Source: Blautia obeum ATCC 29174 (lineage in GTDB: Bacteria; Bacillota; Clostridia; Lachnospirales; Lachnospiraceae). From it: DNA of 64,000 nt. The notes under the pieces were generated by a model. The model searched no databases and was not told the DNA's origin. It saw only the letters and a list, made by a program, of their open reading frames with translations. Shown in pieces: positions 23,298 through 31,752 of the stretch. Position 1 is the first letter of the stretch; the number at the start of each line of letters is the position of its first letter. The DNA is taken from NCBI RefSeq assembly GCF_025147765.1, contig NZ_CP102265.1, positions 1,861,001-1,925,000 of the forward strand. Direction: 5' to 3'. Both the position numbers and the translations under genes were made by a program.

Positions 23298-24389
23298 ATG
23301 GGCACAGATGCATTACAGGTCAGAAGAAACGGAGATTTTTACTATCCGATCTATTTTGAGGATGGGTTTGAGAAACTTGCAGACGCAATTCGGACAGAGG
23401 GACTGGAGAACAGAAATTTTTGTATTGTAACAGATACGAATGTGGCACCGCTTTATGCGGCAGAGGTACAGAAAGTTCTTTCACCAGTAGCTTCCAAAAT
23501 ATCTGTGTTTACATTTGAAGCAGGTGAAAAAAGCAAAAATCTGAATACAGTACAACAGCTTTATAAAGTACTGATCGAGGAAAAACTGGACCGTAAGAGT
23601 CTGATCATTGCGCTTGGAGGCGGTGTGGTAGGTGATCTTGCAGGATTTGGTGCGGCAACATATCTTCGCGGTATCGATTTTATTCAGGTTCCTACAACAC
23701 TTCTTTCTCAGGTGGACAGCAGTGTTGGAGGTAAGACAGGAGTAGATCTGGAGCAGTATAAAAACATGGTAGGTGCTTTCCATCAGCCTCGTCTTGTTTA
23801 TATGAACCTTCACACATTGCGTTCTCTTCCGGCAGAGCAGTTTGCCTGTGGCATGGGAGAAGTCTTGAAGACAGGGCTTATCTGCGACGGAGATTTTTAT
23901 CAGTTTGTGTGTGCGGAGCAGGAAAAAATACAGCAGTTGGATACAGAACTTCTGAAGAAAATGATTCGTCGCTGCTGTGAGATCAAAGCAGGTGTTGTAG
24001 AAAGTGATCCAAAAGAGCAGGAAGAACGTGCATTGCTTAATCTTGGTCATACGATTGGCCATGCAGTAGAAAAACTCATGGATTTTAAACTCTTGCATGG
24101 CCAGTGTGTTGCGATCGGGCTTATTGCAGCTGCAAAGATTTCTCTGAATAGAGGACTGCTTACAGAAAAAGAATATCAGCAGATCATACAGGGCTGTGAG
24201 TCTTATCGGCTTCCAACGTACATCGAGGGATTGCATGCGGGAGATATTCTTGCTGCGACTAAAAAGGACAAGAAAATGGAACAGGGACAGATTAAATTTG
24301 TTCTTATGAAGGGCCTTGGAGGCAGTTTTATTGATCGTACCGTGACAGATCAGGAATTGCTGGAGGGAATTCAGGAGATTCTTCGATGA
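23298..24389 (+). CDS. aroB: 3-dehydroquinate synthase
   Basis: A 363-residue AroB with the NAD-binding loop GGGVVGDLAGF (107-117), metal ligand region (GMGEVLKTGL; NLGHTIGHAVE; LLHGQCVAIG) and the lysine-rich substrate site KKDKKMEQG. It turns DAHP into 3-dehydroquinate, the second step to chorismate. No other shikimate gene is near; it is placed among division and lipoprotein genes. ATGA overlap with lspA ties the two together. Confidence 0.96.
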   Translation: MGTDALQVRRNGDFYYPIYFEDGFEKLADAIRTEGLENRNFCIVTDTNVAPLYAAEVQKVLSPVASKISVFTFEAGEKSKNLNTVQQLYKVLIEEKLDRKSLIIALGGGVVGDLAGFGAATYLRGIDFIQVPTTLLSQVDSSVGGKTGVDLEQYKNMVGAFHQPRLVYMNLHTLRSLPAEQFACGMGEVLKTGLICDGDFYQFVCAEQEKIQQLDTELLKKMIRRCCEIKAGVVESDPKEQEERALLNLGHTIGHAVEKLMDFKLLHGQCVAIGLIAAAKISLNRGLLTEKEYQQIIQGCESYRLPTYIEGLHAGDILAATKKDKKMEQGQIKFVLMKGLGGSFIDRTVTDQELLEGIQEILR

Positions 24390-24892
24390 ATAAAAAGAAA
24401 GCTTCTTTTATCTGTTTTTTGGTGTGGTTTACTGGAATTATATTACTCATAGTGGCAGATCAGGCAGCAAAATACTGGGCAGTATCAAAATTAAAGGGCA
24501 CATCCGGGATGACGCTTATTACGGGTGTGCTGGAGTTGCAGTATCTGGAAAACAGAGGAATGGCATTTGGCATGCTTCAGGGACGTCAGATGCTTTTTCT
24601 TGTACTGTGCATAGCTTTTTGTGCTGTAATGTTGTGGCTTTTCTTCAGAATTCCCAAAACAGGATATTACATTCCATTGATTCTGGCAGGTGGTATTCTG
24701 ACAGGAGGTGCGGCAGGAAATTTTATTGACCGGGCATTTCGAGGATATGTTGTAGATTTTATTTATGTTTCTTTGATCGATTTTCCGATATTTAATCTTG
24801 CAGATATCTATGTTGTATGTGGAGGCATTGCATTGGTGATACTCGTTCTTTTCCACTACAGAGATGAGGATTTTGATTTTATTAAAAAATAA
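24386..24892 (+). CDS. lspA: Lipoprotein signal peptidase
   Basis: A 168-residue signal peptidase II with four membrane segments and the aspartate pair D124 (VVDFIYV) and D140 (FNLADIYV), plus conserved NRGMAFG and GNFIDR. It cleaves prolipoprotein signal peptides ahead of the lipid-modified cysteine. It overlaps aroB by four bases and is 10 bases from rluD, the common lspA-rluD pairing. Confidence 0.97.
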   Translation: MNKKKASFICFLVWFTGIILLIVADQAAKYWAVSKLKGTSGMTLITGVLELQYLENRGMAFGMLQGRQMLFLVLCIAFCAVMLWLFFRIPKTGYYIPLILAGGILTGGAAGNFIDRAFRGYVVDFIYVSLIDFPIFNLADIYVVCGGIALVILVLFHYRDEDFDFIKK

Positions 24893-24902
24893 AGGATGAC
24901 TT

Positions 24903-25817
24903 ATGGAAAAACTAGAATTTAATATAGATTCTTCAGAAAAAAACGTCAGAATCGATAAGTATCTGGCAGAGTGCTGTCCGGATCTTTCGCGTTCTTATCT
25001 GCAGAAGCTGCTGAAAGATGGAGCGGTTTCTGTGAATACCCGTATTGTTAAGGCAAATTATAAAACACAGCCAGGAGATCATGTTATTTTAAATATCCCG
25101 GATCTGCAGACACCGGATATAAAGCCGGAGAACATTCCGTTGGATATTCTGTATGAGGATCAATGGCTTATGGTTGTAAATAAGCCTAAAGACATGGTCG
25201 TACATCCAAGTGCAGGACATATGGAGGGAACGCTGGTTAATGCTGTAATGGCACATTGTGGAGATAATCTCTCCGGAATCAATGGAGTTATGCGTCCTGG
25301 TATCGTTCATCGTATCGATAAAGACACTACGGGGGCTCTTTTGATCTGTAAGGATGATATGGTGCACAGAAACCTTGCAGAACAGCTTAAGGAACACAGT
25401 ATTAAAAGACGATATCGTGCAATTGTTCAGGGAAATATCAAAGAAGATGAAGGGACTGTAGACGCACCGATCGGGCGTCATCCGATCGATCGTAAGAAGA
25501 TGGCGATCAACCATAAAAATGGAAAAGAGGCAGTTACACATTATAAAGTCCTGGAGCGTTTCGGTCAGACTACGTATATTGAATGTCGTCTGGAAACAGG
25601 TCGTACGCATCAGATTCGTGTACATATGGCAAGTCTGGGACATCCACTCCTTGGAGATACGGTCTATGGATCTTCCAAAAATCCTTATCATCTTCAGGGA
25701 CAGGCACTTCATGCAATGATTCTTGGATTTATACATCCGGTAACCGGAGAATATATGGAGTTTGAGGCTCCGATTCCGGAATATTTTTCAAAACTTTTGG
25801 ATAAATTGAGAAAATAG
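24903..25817 (+). CDS. rluD: 23S rRNA pseudouridine synthase, RluD type
   Basis: A 304-residue RluA-family enzyme: N-terminal S4 domain (16-75) and catalytic domain with the active-site aspartate D139 in HRIDKDTTG, followed by RLETGRTHQIRVHM. It isomerises uridines, most likely in helix 69 of 23S rRNA. A second RluA-family enzyme is encoded at 53247. Paired with lspA as usual. Confidence 0.93.
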   Translation: MEKLEFNIDSSEKNVRIDKYLAECCPDLSRSYLQKLLKDGAVSVNTRIVKANYKTQPGDHVILNIPDLQTPDIKPENIPLDILYEDQWLMVVNKPKDMVVHPSAGHMEGTLVNAVMAHCGDNLSGINGVMRPGIVHRIDKDTTGALLICKDDMVHRNLAEQLKEHSIKRRYRAIVQGNIKEDEGTVDAPIGRHPIDRKKMAINHKNGKEAVTHYKVLERFGQTTYIECRLETGRTHQIRVHMASLGHPLLGDTVYGSSKNPYHLQGQALHAMILGFIHPVTGEYMEFEAPIPEYFSKLLDKLRK

Positions 25818-25846
25818 TTGGAATTCTTTTGAAAATATTGTATAAT
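25818..25846 (+). promoter_or_regulatory. Promoter of the cytidylate-kinase-like gene
   Basis: TTGGAA (25818-25823), 17 bases, TATAAT (25841-25846). It begins right at the rluD stop. Confidence 0.75.
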
Positions 25847-25880
25847 AGTAACATGATTTTTGCAGAAGGGAGTGTATATT

Positions 25881-26522
25881 ATGAACAGTACAAGCTCAAT
25901 TATTACAATCGGACGTGAATATGGAAGTGGCGGAAGACAGATTGGACAGGAGGTTGCTAAATACTTCGGAATTAAATGTTATGATAAGGAACTTCTGGAA
26001 CACGCTGCCAATGACAGCGGAATCTGCAAAGAGCTGTTTGAACACCATGATGAAAAACCAACCAATAGTTTTCTGTATTCTCTTGTAATGGATACATATT
26101 CTTTTGGATATTCTTCATCCGGATTCTCAGATATGCCAATGAATCACAAAATTTTTCTGGCACAGTTTGATGCAATTAAGAAACTGGCAGGTGAGGGACC
26201 TTGTGTAATGGTAGGACGTTGTGCAGATTATGCACTGGCAGACTGGAATGATTGTTTCAGTATTTTTGTGCATGCGGATCTTGACTGGAGAATCAACAGA
26301 ATTGCATCCAAACATGGAAAAACTCCAAAAGAAGCAAAAGATATGATTACAAAAACTGACAAGAGCAGAGCCAGTTATTATAATTACTATACCAATAAGA
26401 AATGGGGAGCTGCACGGAGCTATAATCTTTGCATAGACAGCGGTAAGCTTGGTATTGATTATGCAACTGAGGCAATAATTGAATCCATTAAAATTTTTGA
26501 CAGAACCAAAATATCCAAATAA
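25881..26522 (+). CDS. Cytidylate kinase-like protein
   Basis: A 213-residue P-loop kinase of the cytidylate-kinase-like family, widespread in gut Clostridia and distinct from Cmk. It opens with ITIGREYGSGGRQIGQEVAK, where GREYGSGG (11-18) is the phosphate loop, and has a DKSRASYYNYYT lid and a C-terminal LCIDSGKLGIDYATE strand-turn. ATG at 25881 is set by AAGGGAG eight bases upstream. It has its own promoter and terminator. The substrate is not established for this family. Confidence 0.85.
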   Translation: MNSTSSIITIGREYGSGGRQIGQEVAKYFGIKCYDKELLEHAANDSGICKELFEHHDEKPTNSFLYSLVMDTYSFGYSSSGFSDMPMNHKIFLAQFDAIKKLAGEGPCVMVGRCADYALADWNDCFSIFVHADLDWRINRIASKHGKTPKEAKDMITKTDKSRASYYNYYTNKKWGAARSYNLCIDSGKLGIDYATEAIIESIKIFDRTKISK

Positions 26523-26537
26523 TAAACAGGATATTTT

Positions 26538-26591
26538 AAGCCCTGTTACAGGAGTTCTACAGAAATGAGCTGTCCTGTACAGGGCTTTTCT
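26538..26591 (+). terminator. Terminator of the cytidylate-kinase-like gene
   Basis: AAGCCCTGT (26538-26546) pairs with ACAGGGCTT (26579-26587), with an inner CAGGA/TCCTG stem, followed by TTCTT. Confidence 0.8.
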
Positions 26592-26651
26592 TAGCTGGTT
26601 GTAGATGGTATAATACAATTGATATATAAATATAGATCCGGGAGGAAGAAA

Positions 26652-27098
26652 ATGCGTCTTGTAATACAACGTGTACTTCAGGCAGAGGTACAGGTAGATG
26701 AAAATACGGTAGGAAAGATAAATAAAGGTTTGCTTGTCTTTGTGGGAGCAGGTCATGAAGATTCCAGAGAGGTGGCGGATAAATATTTAAAAAAACTGCT
26801 TGGACTGCGTATTTTTGAAGATGAAAATGGAAAGACTAATCTGTCCTTAAAAGATGTAAATGGAGAACTTTTGATGGTTTCACAATTTACGCTGTATGCA
26901 AACTGCAAGAAGGGAAACAGACCAAGTTTTATTGAAGCAGGTGAACCACATATGGCGGAGGAATTATATGAATATATGATTCAGGAGGCGAAAAAATCAG
27001 TACCTGTTGTAGAACATGGGATTTTTGGAGCGGACATGAAGGTATCATTGATCAATGATGGACCTTTTACGATTATATTGGATGAAAAAATATTATAA
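26652..27098 (+). CDS. dtd: D-aminoacyl-tRNA deacylase
   Basis: A 148-residue Dtd with the SQFTLYA motif (77-83) and the GP loop in NDGPFTI (about 136-142), which recycle D-aminoacyl-tRNAs by an RNA-assisted mechanism. ATG at 26652 follows GGGAGGAAG closely; earlier in-frame codons lack a site. A TATAAT (26609-26614) precedes it, with a poor -35. In Bacillus dtd follows relA; here it does not. Confidence 0.96.
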   Translation: MRLVIQRVLQAEVQVDENTVGKINKGLLVFVGAGHEDSREVADKYLKKLLGLRIFEDENGKTNLSLKDVNGELLMVSQFTLYANCKKGNRPSFIEAGEPHMAEELYEYMIQEAKKSVPVVEHGIFGADMKVSLINDGPFTIILDEKIL

Positions 27099-27138
27099 AT
27101 TTTTCAGTTAAAATAATTAGACAGAAAGAAGAATTTTA

Positions 27139-27369
27139 ATGCGTCAGGAAAAGTTTAAAATGGAACGCCAGGGACTGATTCATATTGGTGATGAAGTTGA
27201 AATCTCGGAGTTTCAATCATATATGAATTACAGTTATATTATCGAACCGGCTGTGGCCATGTCAGGATGTTATAAAAATTCAGAACGAATCAAGTCAACA
27301 CATGGAATCATAAAAAATATCGAACATACGCCAAGAGGATTTATTGTAACAGCGGAATTTGAGGAATAA
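27139..27369 (+). CDS. Conserved small protein of unknown function (76 residues)
   Basis: A 76-residue protein, beta-rich and without membrane segments (GLIHIGDEVEISEFQSYMNY, IKNIEHTPRGFIVTAEFEE). The layout of short strands with a central THGIIKNIE resembles small beta-barrel folds, but I cannot name the family. It lies 40 bases after dtd and probably shares its transcript. Start codon context is AAGAATTTTAATG without a strong ribosome site. Confidence 0.6.
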   Translation: MRQEKFKMERQGLIHIGDEVEISEFQSYMNYSYIIEPAVAMSGCYKNSERIKSTHGIIKNIEHTPRGFIVTAEFEE

Positions 27370-27439
27370 AAGAACTGAAAATTATAAACGAAAATGTTTT
27401 ACAAATGTCAGATATGGAAAAATCAGAAAAATCCCTGAA

Positions 27440-27526
27440 TATGGCATTTGAAAGAGTTATCTATATCTATACGACAAACCCGAGTTTTTCATATAGATAA
27501 GGAGGGCTCTTTCGATAAATGCCATA
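27440..27526. other. Long imperfect inverted repeat, possible structured RNA
   Basis: Three nested stems: TATGGCATTT (27440-27449) with AAATGCCATA (27517-27526); GAAAGAG (27450-27456) with CTCTTTC (27507-27513); TATCTATAT (27458-27466) with ATATAGATA (27491-27499). An apical AAAC/GTTT stem has loop CCGA. A purine bulge AGGAGGG and a GAT bulge lie on the right arm only. It lies upstream of the likely recombinase promoter, so it may be the 3' end of the dtd transcript, a separate RNA, or a DNA site. Confidence 0.5.
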
Positions 27527-27536
27527 ATTAATCCCT

Positions 27537-27566
27537 TTGTAAATCCATTTTTATAGTTCTTATAGT
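27537..27566 (+). promoter_or_regulatory. Promoter of the tyrosine recombinase gene
   Basis: TTGTAA (27537-27542), 18 bases, TATAGT (27561-27566). Confidence 0.55.
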
Positions 27567-27597
27567 TTCTTTTATATTGAAGGGGAAATTTAATTTT

Positions 27598-28656
27598 ATG
27601 AGCGATAAAAAAACAACTTACCGTGAACATACAGATATGGAAAATACATTAAAGCTTCGTCAGGTTCTGGCAACGCTGCCTCCATTCTGTAAAGATTATT
27701 TCCGGGCAATTGACACGACCACAACTGCCAAAACAAGAATTTCTTATGCATATGACATTCGAATTTTTTTCCAGTTTCTTCTGGATGAAAATCCTGCATT
27801 CAAAGATCATGCCATGACTGATTTTACGGTTGATGTTCTCGATCAGATTAAAGCTGTCGATCTTGAGGAATACCAGGAATATCTGAAATTATATCAGTCA
27901 GGTGATAAAACAGAAACAAATGGTGAACGTGGCCTGAAAAGAAAAATCTCCGCTTTGAGGAGTTTTTATGCCTATTATTACAAACGTGAAATGATCCATA
28001 CGAATCCTACAGTGCTTATTGATGTACCGAAAATCCATGAAAAAAGCATTATTCGTCTGGATACTGATGAAGTTGCCATGCTTTTGGATTATATAGAACA
28101 CTGTGGCGATACACTTACCGGCCAGAAACGTGTGTTTTATGAAAAAACAAAAGAACGCGATCTGGCAATCGTTACATTGCTTCTTGGAACCGGAATCCGT
28201 GTTTCTGAATGTGTCGGACTGGATATTGAAGATGTAGATTTTAAGAATAATGGAATCAAAGTCACCCGAAAAGGTGGAAATGAAATGGTTGTTTATTTTG
28301 GGCCTGAGGTAGAAAAAGCACTCAAAAGATACCTGGAGGTCCGTGAGGGAATCACTCCCCTTGCCGGTCATGAGCACGCTCTCTTCTATTCTGCCCAGCG
28401 CAAACGTATGGGCGTACAGGCGGTTGAGAATATGGTAAAAAAATATTCCAGACAGATTACGACAACCAAGAAAATTACACCACATAAACTTCGAAGCACC
28501 TATGGTACCGCACTGTACCAGGAAACGGGCGATATTTACCTTGTAGCGGACGTTCTGGGACATAAGGATGTCAATACTACTAAGAAGCATTACGCAGCCT
28601 TAGACGATGCCAGACGGCGTCAGGCGGCAACTGCAGTTAAATTAAGAGAAGAATAA
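27598..28656 (+). CDS. XerC/D-like tyrosine recombinase
   Basis: A 352-residue site-specific recombinase. The N-terminal SAM-like core-binding domain covers about 25-145 and the catalytic domain carries R201 (GTGIRVSE), H296 and R299 (TPHKLRS), H322 (LGHKD) and the nucleophile Y332 (KHYAAL), so it is complete. It is about 50 residues longer than Bacillus XerC/XerD. No prophage or integron genes adjoin it and no dif-like site was recognised, so it could be the chromosome-dimer recombinase or a domesticated integrase. The AAGGGGA ribosome site is 12 bases before ATG 27598. Confidence 0.88.
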   Translation: MSDKKTTYREHTDMENTLKLRQVLATLPPFCKDYFRAIDTTTTAKTRISYAYDIRIFFQFLLDENPAFKDHAMTDFTVDVLDQIKAVDLEEYQEYLKLYQSGDKTETNGERGLKRKISALRSFYAYYYKREMIHTNPTVLIDVPKIHEKSIIRLDTDEVAMLLDYIEHCGDTLTGQKRVFYEKTKERDLAIVTLLLGTGIRVSECVGLDIEDVDFKNNGIKVTRKGGNEMVVYFGPEVEKALKRYLEVREGITPLAGHEHALFYSAQRKRMGVQAVENMVKKYSRQITTTKKITPHKLRSTYGTALYQETGDIYLVADVLGHKDVNTTKKHYAALDDARRRQAATAVKLREE

Positions 28657-28658
28657 AG

Positions 28659-28708
28659 ATTGGGGACGGAGTTAGTGGCTTTAAATAGCCACTAACTCCG
28701 TCCCCAAT
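28659..28708. repeat. Perfect 22-bp palindrome, GGGGACGGAG type
   Basis: Positions 28659-28680 are perfectly complementary to 28687-28708 with a 6-base loop (TTAAAT); the arm carries TTGGGGACGGAGTTAGTGGC. It lies between the convergent recombinase and mgtE genes. There is no T tract on either side. It could act as a two-way transcript end, but the sequence resembles dispersed palindromic repeats containing GGGGACGGAG that occur in many Clostridia. Confidence 0.75.
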
Positions 28709-28713
28709 GGTGT

Positions 28714-30108
28714 TTATCCGGCAAGATGAAGGACTTCGATCAGGAAGATCCAGCTTAATCCATAATAGGAAATTACAGCTACAAGGTCATTGATGGTTGT
28801 GATCAGCGGACCGGAAGCAACTGCCGGGTCAATATGGATTTTTTTGAAAAACAATGGAATGCAGGTACCTACGGCGCTGGAAATCAGCATTGCGAGAAGC
28901 AGGGATAAACCAATGCATCCAGATACTGCATATGCAAATATAAGGGTTTTGCCTTTGATAATATAAATGTACAGACCAATCAGTGCAAATGACATTAAAC
29001 CAAGTACACCACCATTGCAGAGACCAATCTTCATTTCTTTAAATACAAGTTCAAATTTCTGTTTGGCTGTCAGGGATTCGTCCATAAGAACACGGATCGT
29101 TACCGCCAGGGACTGTGTACCAACGTTACCGGCCATATCCAGGATCAGAGACTGGAAACACATGATGATCGGCAGATTGGTAACAACCTTTTCAAATATA
29201 CCAACAACTGAAGATACGATCATACCGAGAGCAAGAAGAATGACCAGCCATGGCATTCTTTTTTTCATACTTTCCCTGAGCGGTTCATTAAGATCCTCTT
29301 CCGCTGTCAGACCAGCCAGCTTTGCGTAGTCATCGCCCATTTCATCATCGACAAGATCTACGATGTTAGCAGAGGTGATAACACCAAGCAGACGATTGTC
29401 GTTGTCAAGTACCGGGATAGAATCTTCGGAATAATCTTTCAGATCCTCGATACATTCATCAATCAGATCAGTACCATACACATAAGGATAAGAAGTTACG
29501 ATCAGTTCTTCAAGAGGGTGATCGCGGCGTGCAATGATCAGATCTTTCAGATCAATGGCACCATAAAACTCTTCAGATGCAGTAATAACAAAAATAGTAG
29601 AAATATTGTCATTTTTAGCAGCCTGAGAAACCAGTTCAGTCATGGCTTCTTTGACAGTAAGATTCTCGTGGATGACAATATAATTTGTTGTCATACGGCT
29701 ACCGATTTCATCTTCATCGAAAGAATTGATCATTTCGATGTCGTGACGAACTTCGTCATCCAGTAATTCAATAAAGATCTTTCGTTTTGAACGATCAAAC
29801 TGCTGCAAAACATCGGATAATACATTTGTATCCATTTTTGATAAAATTGCAGCGGCTTTTCGGATATTCATTTCCTCCAGATATTTAACAACATCTGCTT
29901 CTTCCGTATATTCAAAAATATCGGAAATAGTATCCATATCCAGAATTCTATATAACTTGCAGCGTTCTGCCGGGCTCAGCTTTTCTAATATATCAGCAAT
30001 ATCATTTTCATGATAATCCTGAAGACGCTGACACAGAACTGCCGGTGACGCATTGCTTTTTACTACTTCCAGAATCTCACTGGTGTAGTCCTGCACTCTT
30101 TTTTCCAT
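28714..30108 (-). CDS. mgtE: MgtE magnesium transporter
   Basis: A 464-residue MgtE: N-terminal superhelical domain (to about 130), a CBS pair (about 135-255, with MTTNYIVIHENLTVKEAM and DSIPVLDNDNRLLGVITSANIVDLV), a plug helix and five membrane segments from about 285, with the conserved pore region (DMAGNVGTQSLAVTIR, GPLITTINDLVAV). Intracellular Mg2+ binding to the N and CBS domains closes the channel. A 420-base region with hairpins and a terminator-like stem lies upstream, suggesting control by transcript termination. Confidence 0.96.
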   Translation of the reverse strand: MEKRVQDYTSEILEVVKSNASPAVLCQRLQDYHENDIADILEKLSPAERCKLYRILDMDTISDIFEYTEEADVVKYLEEMNIRKAAAILSKMDTNVLSDVLQQFDRSKRKIFIELLDDEVRHDIEMINSFDEDEIGSRMTTNYIVIHENLTVKEAMTELVSQAAKNDNISTIFVITASEEFYGAIDLKDLIIARRDHPLEELIVTSYPYVYGTDLIDECIEDLKDYSEDSIPVLDNDNRLLGVITSANIVDLVDDEMGDDYAKLAGLTAEEDLNEPLRESMKKRMPWLVILLALGMIVSSVVGIFEKVVTNLPIIMCFQSLILDMAGNVGTQSLAVTIRVLMDESLTAKQKFELVFKEMKIGLCNGGVLGLMSFALIGLYIYIIKGKTLIFAYAVSGCIGLSLLLAMLISSAVGTCIPLFFKKIHIDPAVASGPLITTINDLVAVISYYGLSWIFLIEVLHLAG

Positions 30109-30528
30109 GCAGTATCCCTCCTGTTCTTTTATTTAACCGAACACAAATAAGGCATGCCTTTTTAAGTTAAAAACAACATGTCATATTGGGTTTTATTAAT
30201 TGTGTTCATGGGATCTGTTAACAGGATAAAAGAGTATCTGAATAAAAATCAGATCTATAAGAAATAGAAAAGAAAAATAGACAAATTAAAACAGAATGTG
30301 ATAAAAAATGATTCCATCACATCCTATGCAGCTCTTTCGTCCTGTGCGACAACTTCGCCCGTGAGAATCACAATTATCCATTCTGTTCACCTGCCTTTAT
30401 ACTATAATTTTTAAATCAATGTAATGGCTCTTTATTAGTCAATTACTTAGCCGACAAACATTATAACCTCAAATATGACCAAAAGTCAATGAAACTAGTG
30501 TTAAAAAATAGTTAAGATTATATCTAAT
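30109..30528 (-). promoter_or_regulatory. Structured leader region of mgtE
   Basis: This 420-base gap holds no gene. On the minus strand TATAAA and TATAGT boxes occur near 30402-30410. After them come GTGATTCTCAC and GCGAAGTTGTCGC hairpins (about 30346-30375), a GACGAAAGAGCTGCATAGG segment, and an ATGTGAT/ATCACAT stem (30296-30302 with 30316-30322) followed by TCTGTTTT. The order hairpins-then-terminator resembles a riboswitch with an attenuator. I cannot match it to the M-box or another known class. The stretch 30109-30290 is AT-rich and shows nothing else. Confidence 0.5.
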
Positions 30529-31752
30529 TTATTTCGCACTTAATTCCCTCAGATCTTCAATCAATGGGCGCCGAACCTTTTGACGGGTCATTTCAAGGAT
30601 ATGAAGTGGCGTGATATCAATTGCTTTGCATTTGACCGGGTCTTTGCGGAGATATTTCTGAAGAACATGAAAAAGTTCATCCTGATGATCCGGGTTTTCC
30701 ATATTGATAAAATCAACCAGAATGATCCCGGAGAGATTTCGAAGTCGAATCTGACGGGCAATTTCAGCAGCGGCTTCGAGATTTATTTTACGGTAAGTCT
30801 CTTCTGCTTTTTTCTTTCCAGTATATTTGCCACTGTTGACATCAATGGAAACAAACGCCTCCGTCTGCTGGATAACAAGAAAACCTCCACTTTTCAGCCA
30901 GATCTTTTCATGGCATACTTCATCGATCGCACCCTCCAGACTGTAAAGCTTATATAGTGGAAGTAATTTATCCTGATACAGCTTAAGAATCTCCAGTTTA
31001 TCCGGCTGAAATTCGCTGAGATAAGCGAAGATCTTTTCATGTATTTCAGGAATATCAGTAACAATCTCATCCAGATCTCTGGTATAGACATCGCGAACTG
31101 CTGCCAGATAAAATGGTTCTGCTTCATATAGAAGACTGTAACAGGTACGGTTCCGTCCATGAACGGCAACTTTTTCATATTGTTTTTTCAGCATTTCCAA
31201 TTCATGAAAAAATTCTTCTTTGGAAGCTTCTGCAGCATTTGTACGGGCAATGATGCCATACTCACGTTCCGGTAGGCTACGTTCTTCTTCCAGCCATTTA
31301 TTCAGAAGACTGCTCTCTTCCTTGGAAAGTTTGTTGGAAAAACCTATTTTTCGATTTCCTGTAGTCAGAACAAGATATTTTCCCGAAAAATTCAGATTTG
31401 CGGTCAGTGCAGGAAGTTTCCCTTTCATGGCTTCACGGTTGATCTGGACCAGAAGCTGGTCTCCAGGACGCAGGGGCTGATCTGTTTTTCGACCATCTGT
31501 GTAAATGGCATTCGTACACTGATTCAGAGGCAGATAGCCATTTACGGAATCGCTTAAACGGACAAAAGCCGCCTGAATATTGGCGGCAATGTTTTCAACT
31601 TGTCCTACATAAATATTGTTAAGAGTATTTTTTTTCCCGGAAGGCTCCAGACGAAGTTCAATTACCTTCTGGTCCTGGACGATTGCACAGACGGTACAGG
31701 GAACTTCGTTAAGAAGCATTTCTGTAATGATCAGCTTATTCAACTTCTTCAC
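30529..31752 (-). CDS. rng: Ribonuclease E/G family protein
   Basis: A 407-residue RNase G-type enzyme with an S1 domain (about 40-118, NIYVGQVENIAANIQAAFV) and a catalytic DNase-I-like domain with metal-binding D304 (FVSIDVNSG) and D347 (GIILVDFINM). The Zn-link cysteines and the long C-terminal scaffold of RNase E are missing, so it is of the short form. It overlaps the preceding gene by 17 bases. In many Firmicutes this trio (radical SAM, DUF2344, rng) lies directly upstream of rplU; here the two groups are 17 kb apart and on opposite strands. Confidence 0.92.
   Translation of the reverse strand: MKKLNKLIITEMLLNEVPCTVCAIVQDQKVIELRLEPSGKKNTLNNIYVGQVENIAANIQAAFVRLSDSVNGYLPLNQCTNAIYTDGRKTDQPLRPGDQLLVQINREAMKGKLPALTANLNFSGKYLVLTTGNRKIGFSNKLSKEESSLLNKWLEEERSLPEREYGIIARTNAAEASKEEFFHELEMLKKQYEKVAVHGRNRTCYSLLYEAEPFYLAAVRDVYTRDLDEIVTDIPEIHEKIFAYLSEFQPDKLEILKLYQDKLLPLYKLYSLEGAIDEVCHEKIWLKSGGFLVIQQTEAFVSIDVNSGKYTGKKKAEETYRKINLEAAAEIARQIRLRNLSGIILVDFINMENPDHQDELFHVLQKYLRKDPVKCKAIDITPLHILEMTRQKVRRPLIEDLRELSAK

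Noticed and set aside
23481..24236. 251-codon minus-strand frame inside aroB
   Set aside because: Cys- and Phe-rich nonsense product antisense to a conserved enzyme, with no start context.
27598..28656. Tyrosine recombinase as the integrase of a resident prophage
   Set aside because: No phage genes, att repeats or tRNA lie on either side; neighbours are dtd and mgtE, which are core genes.
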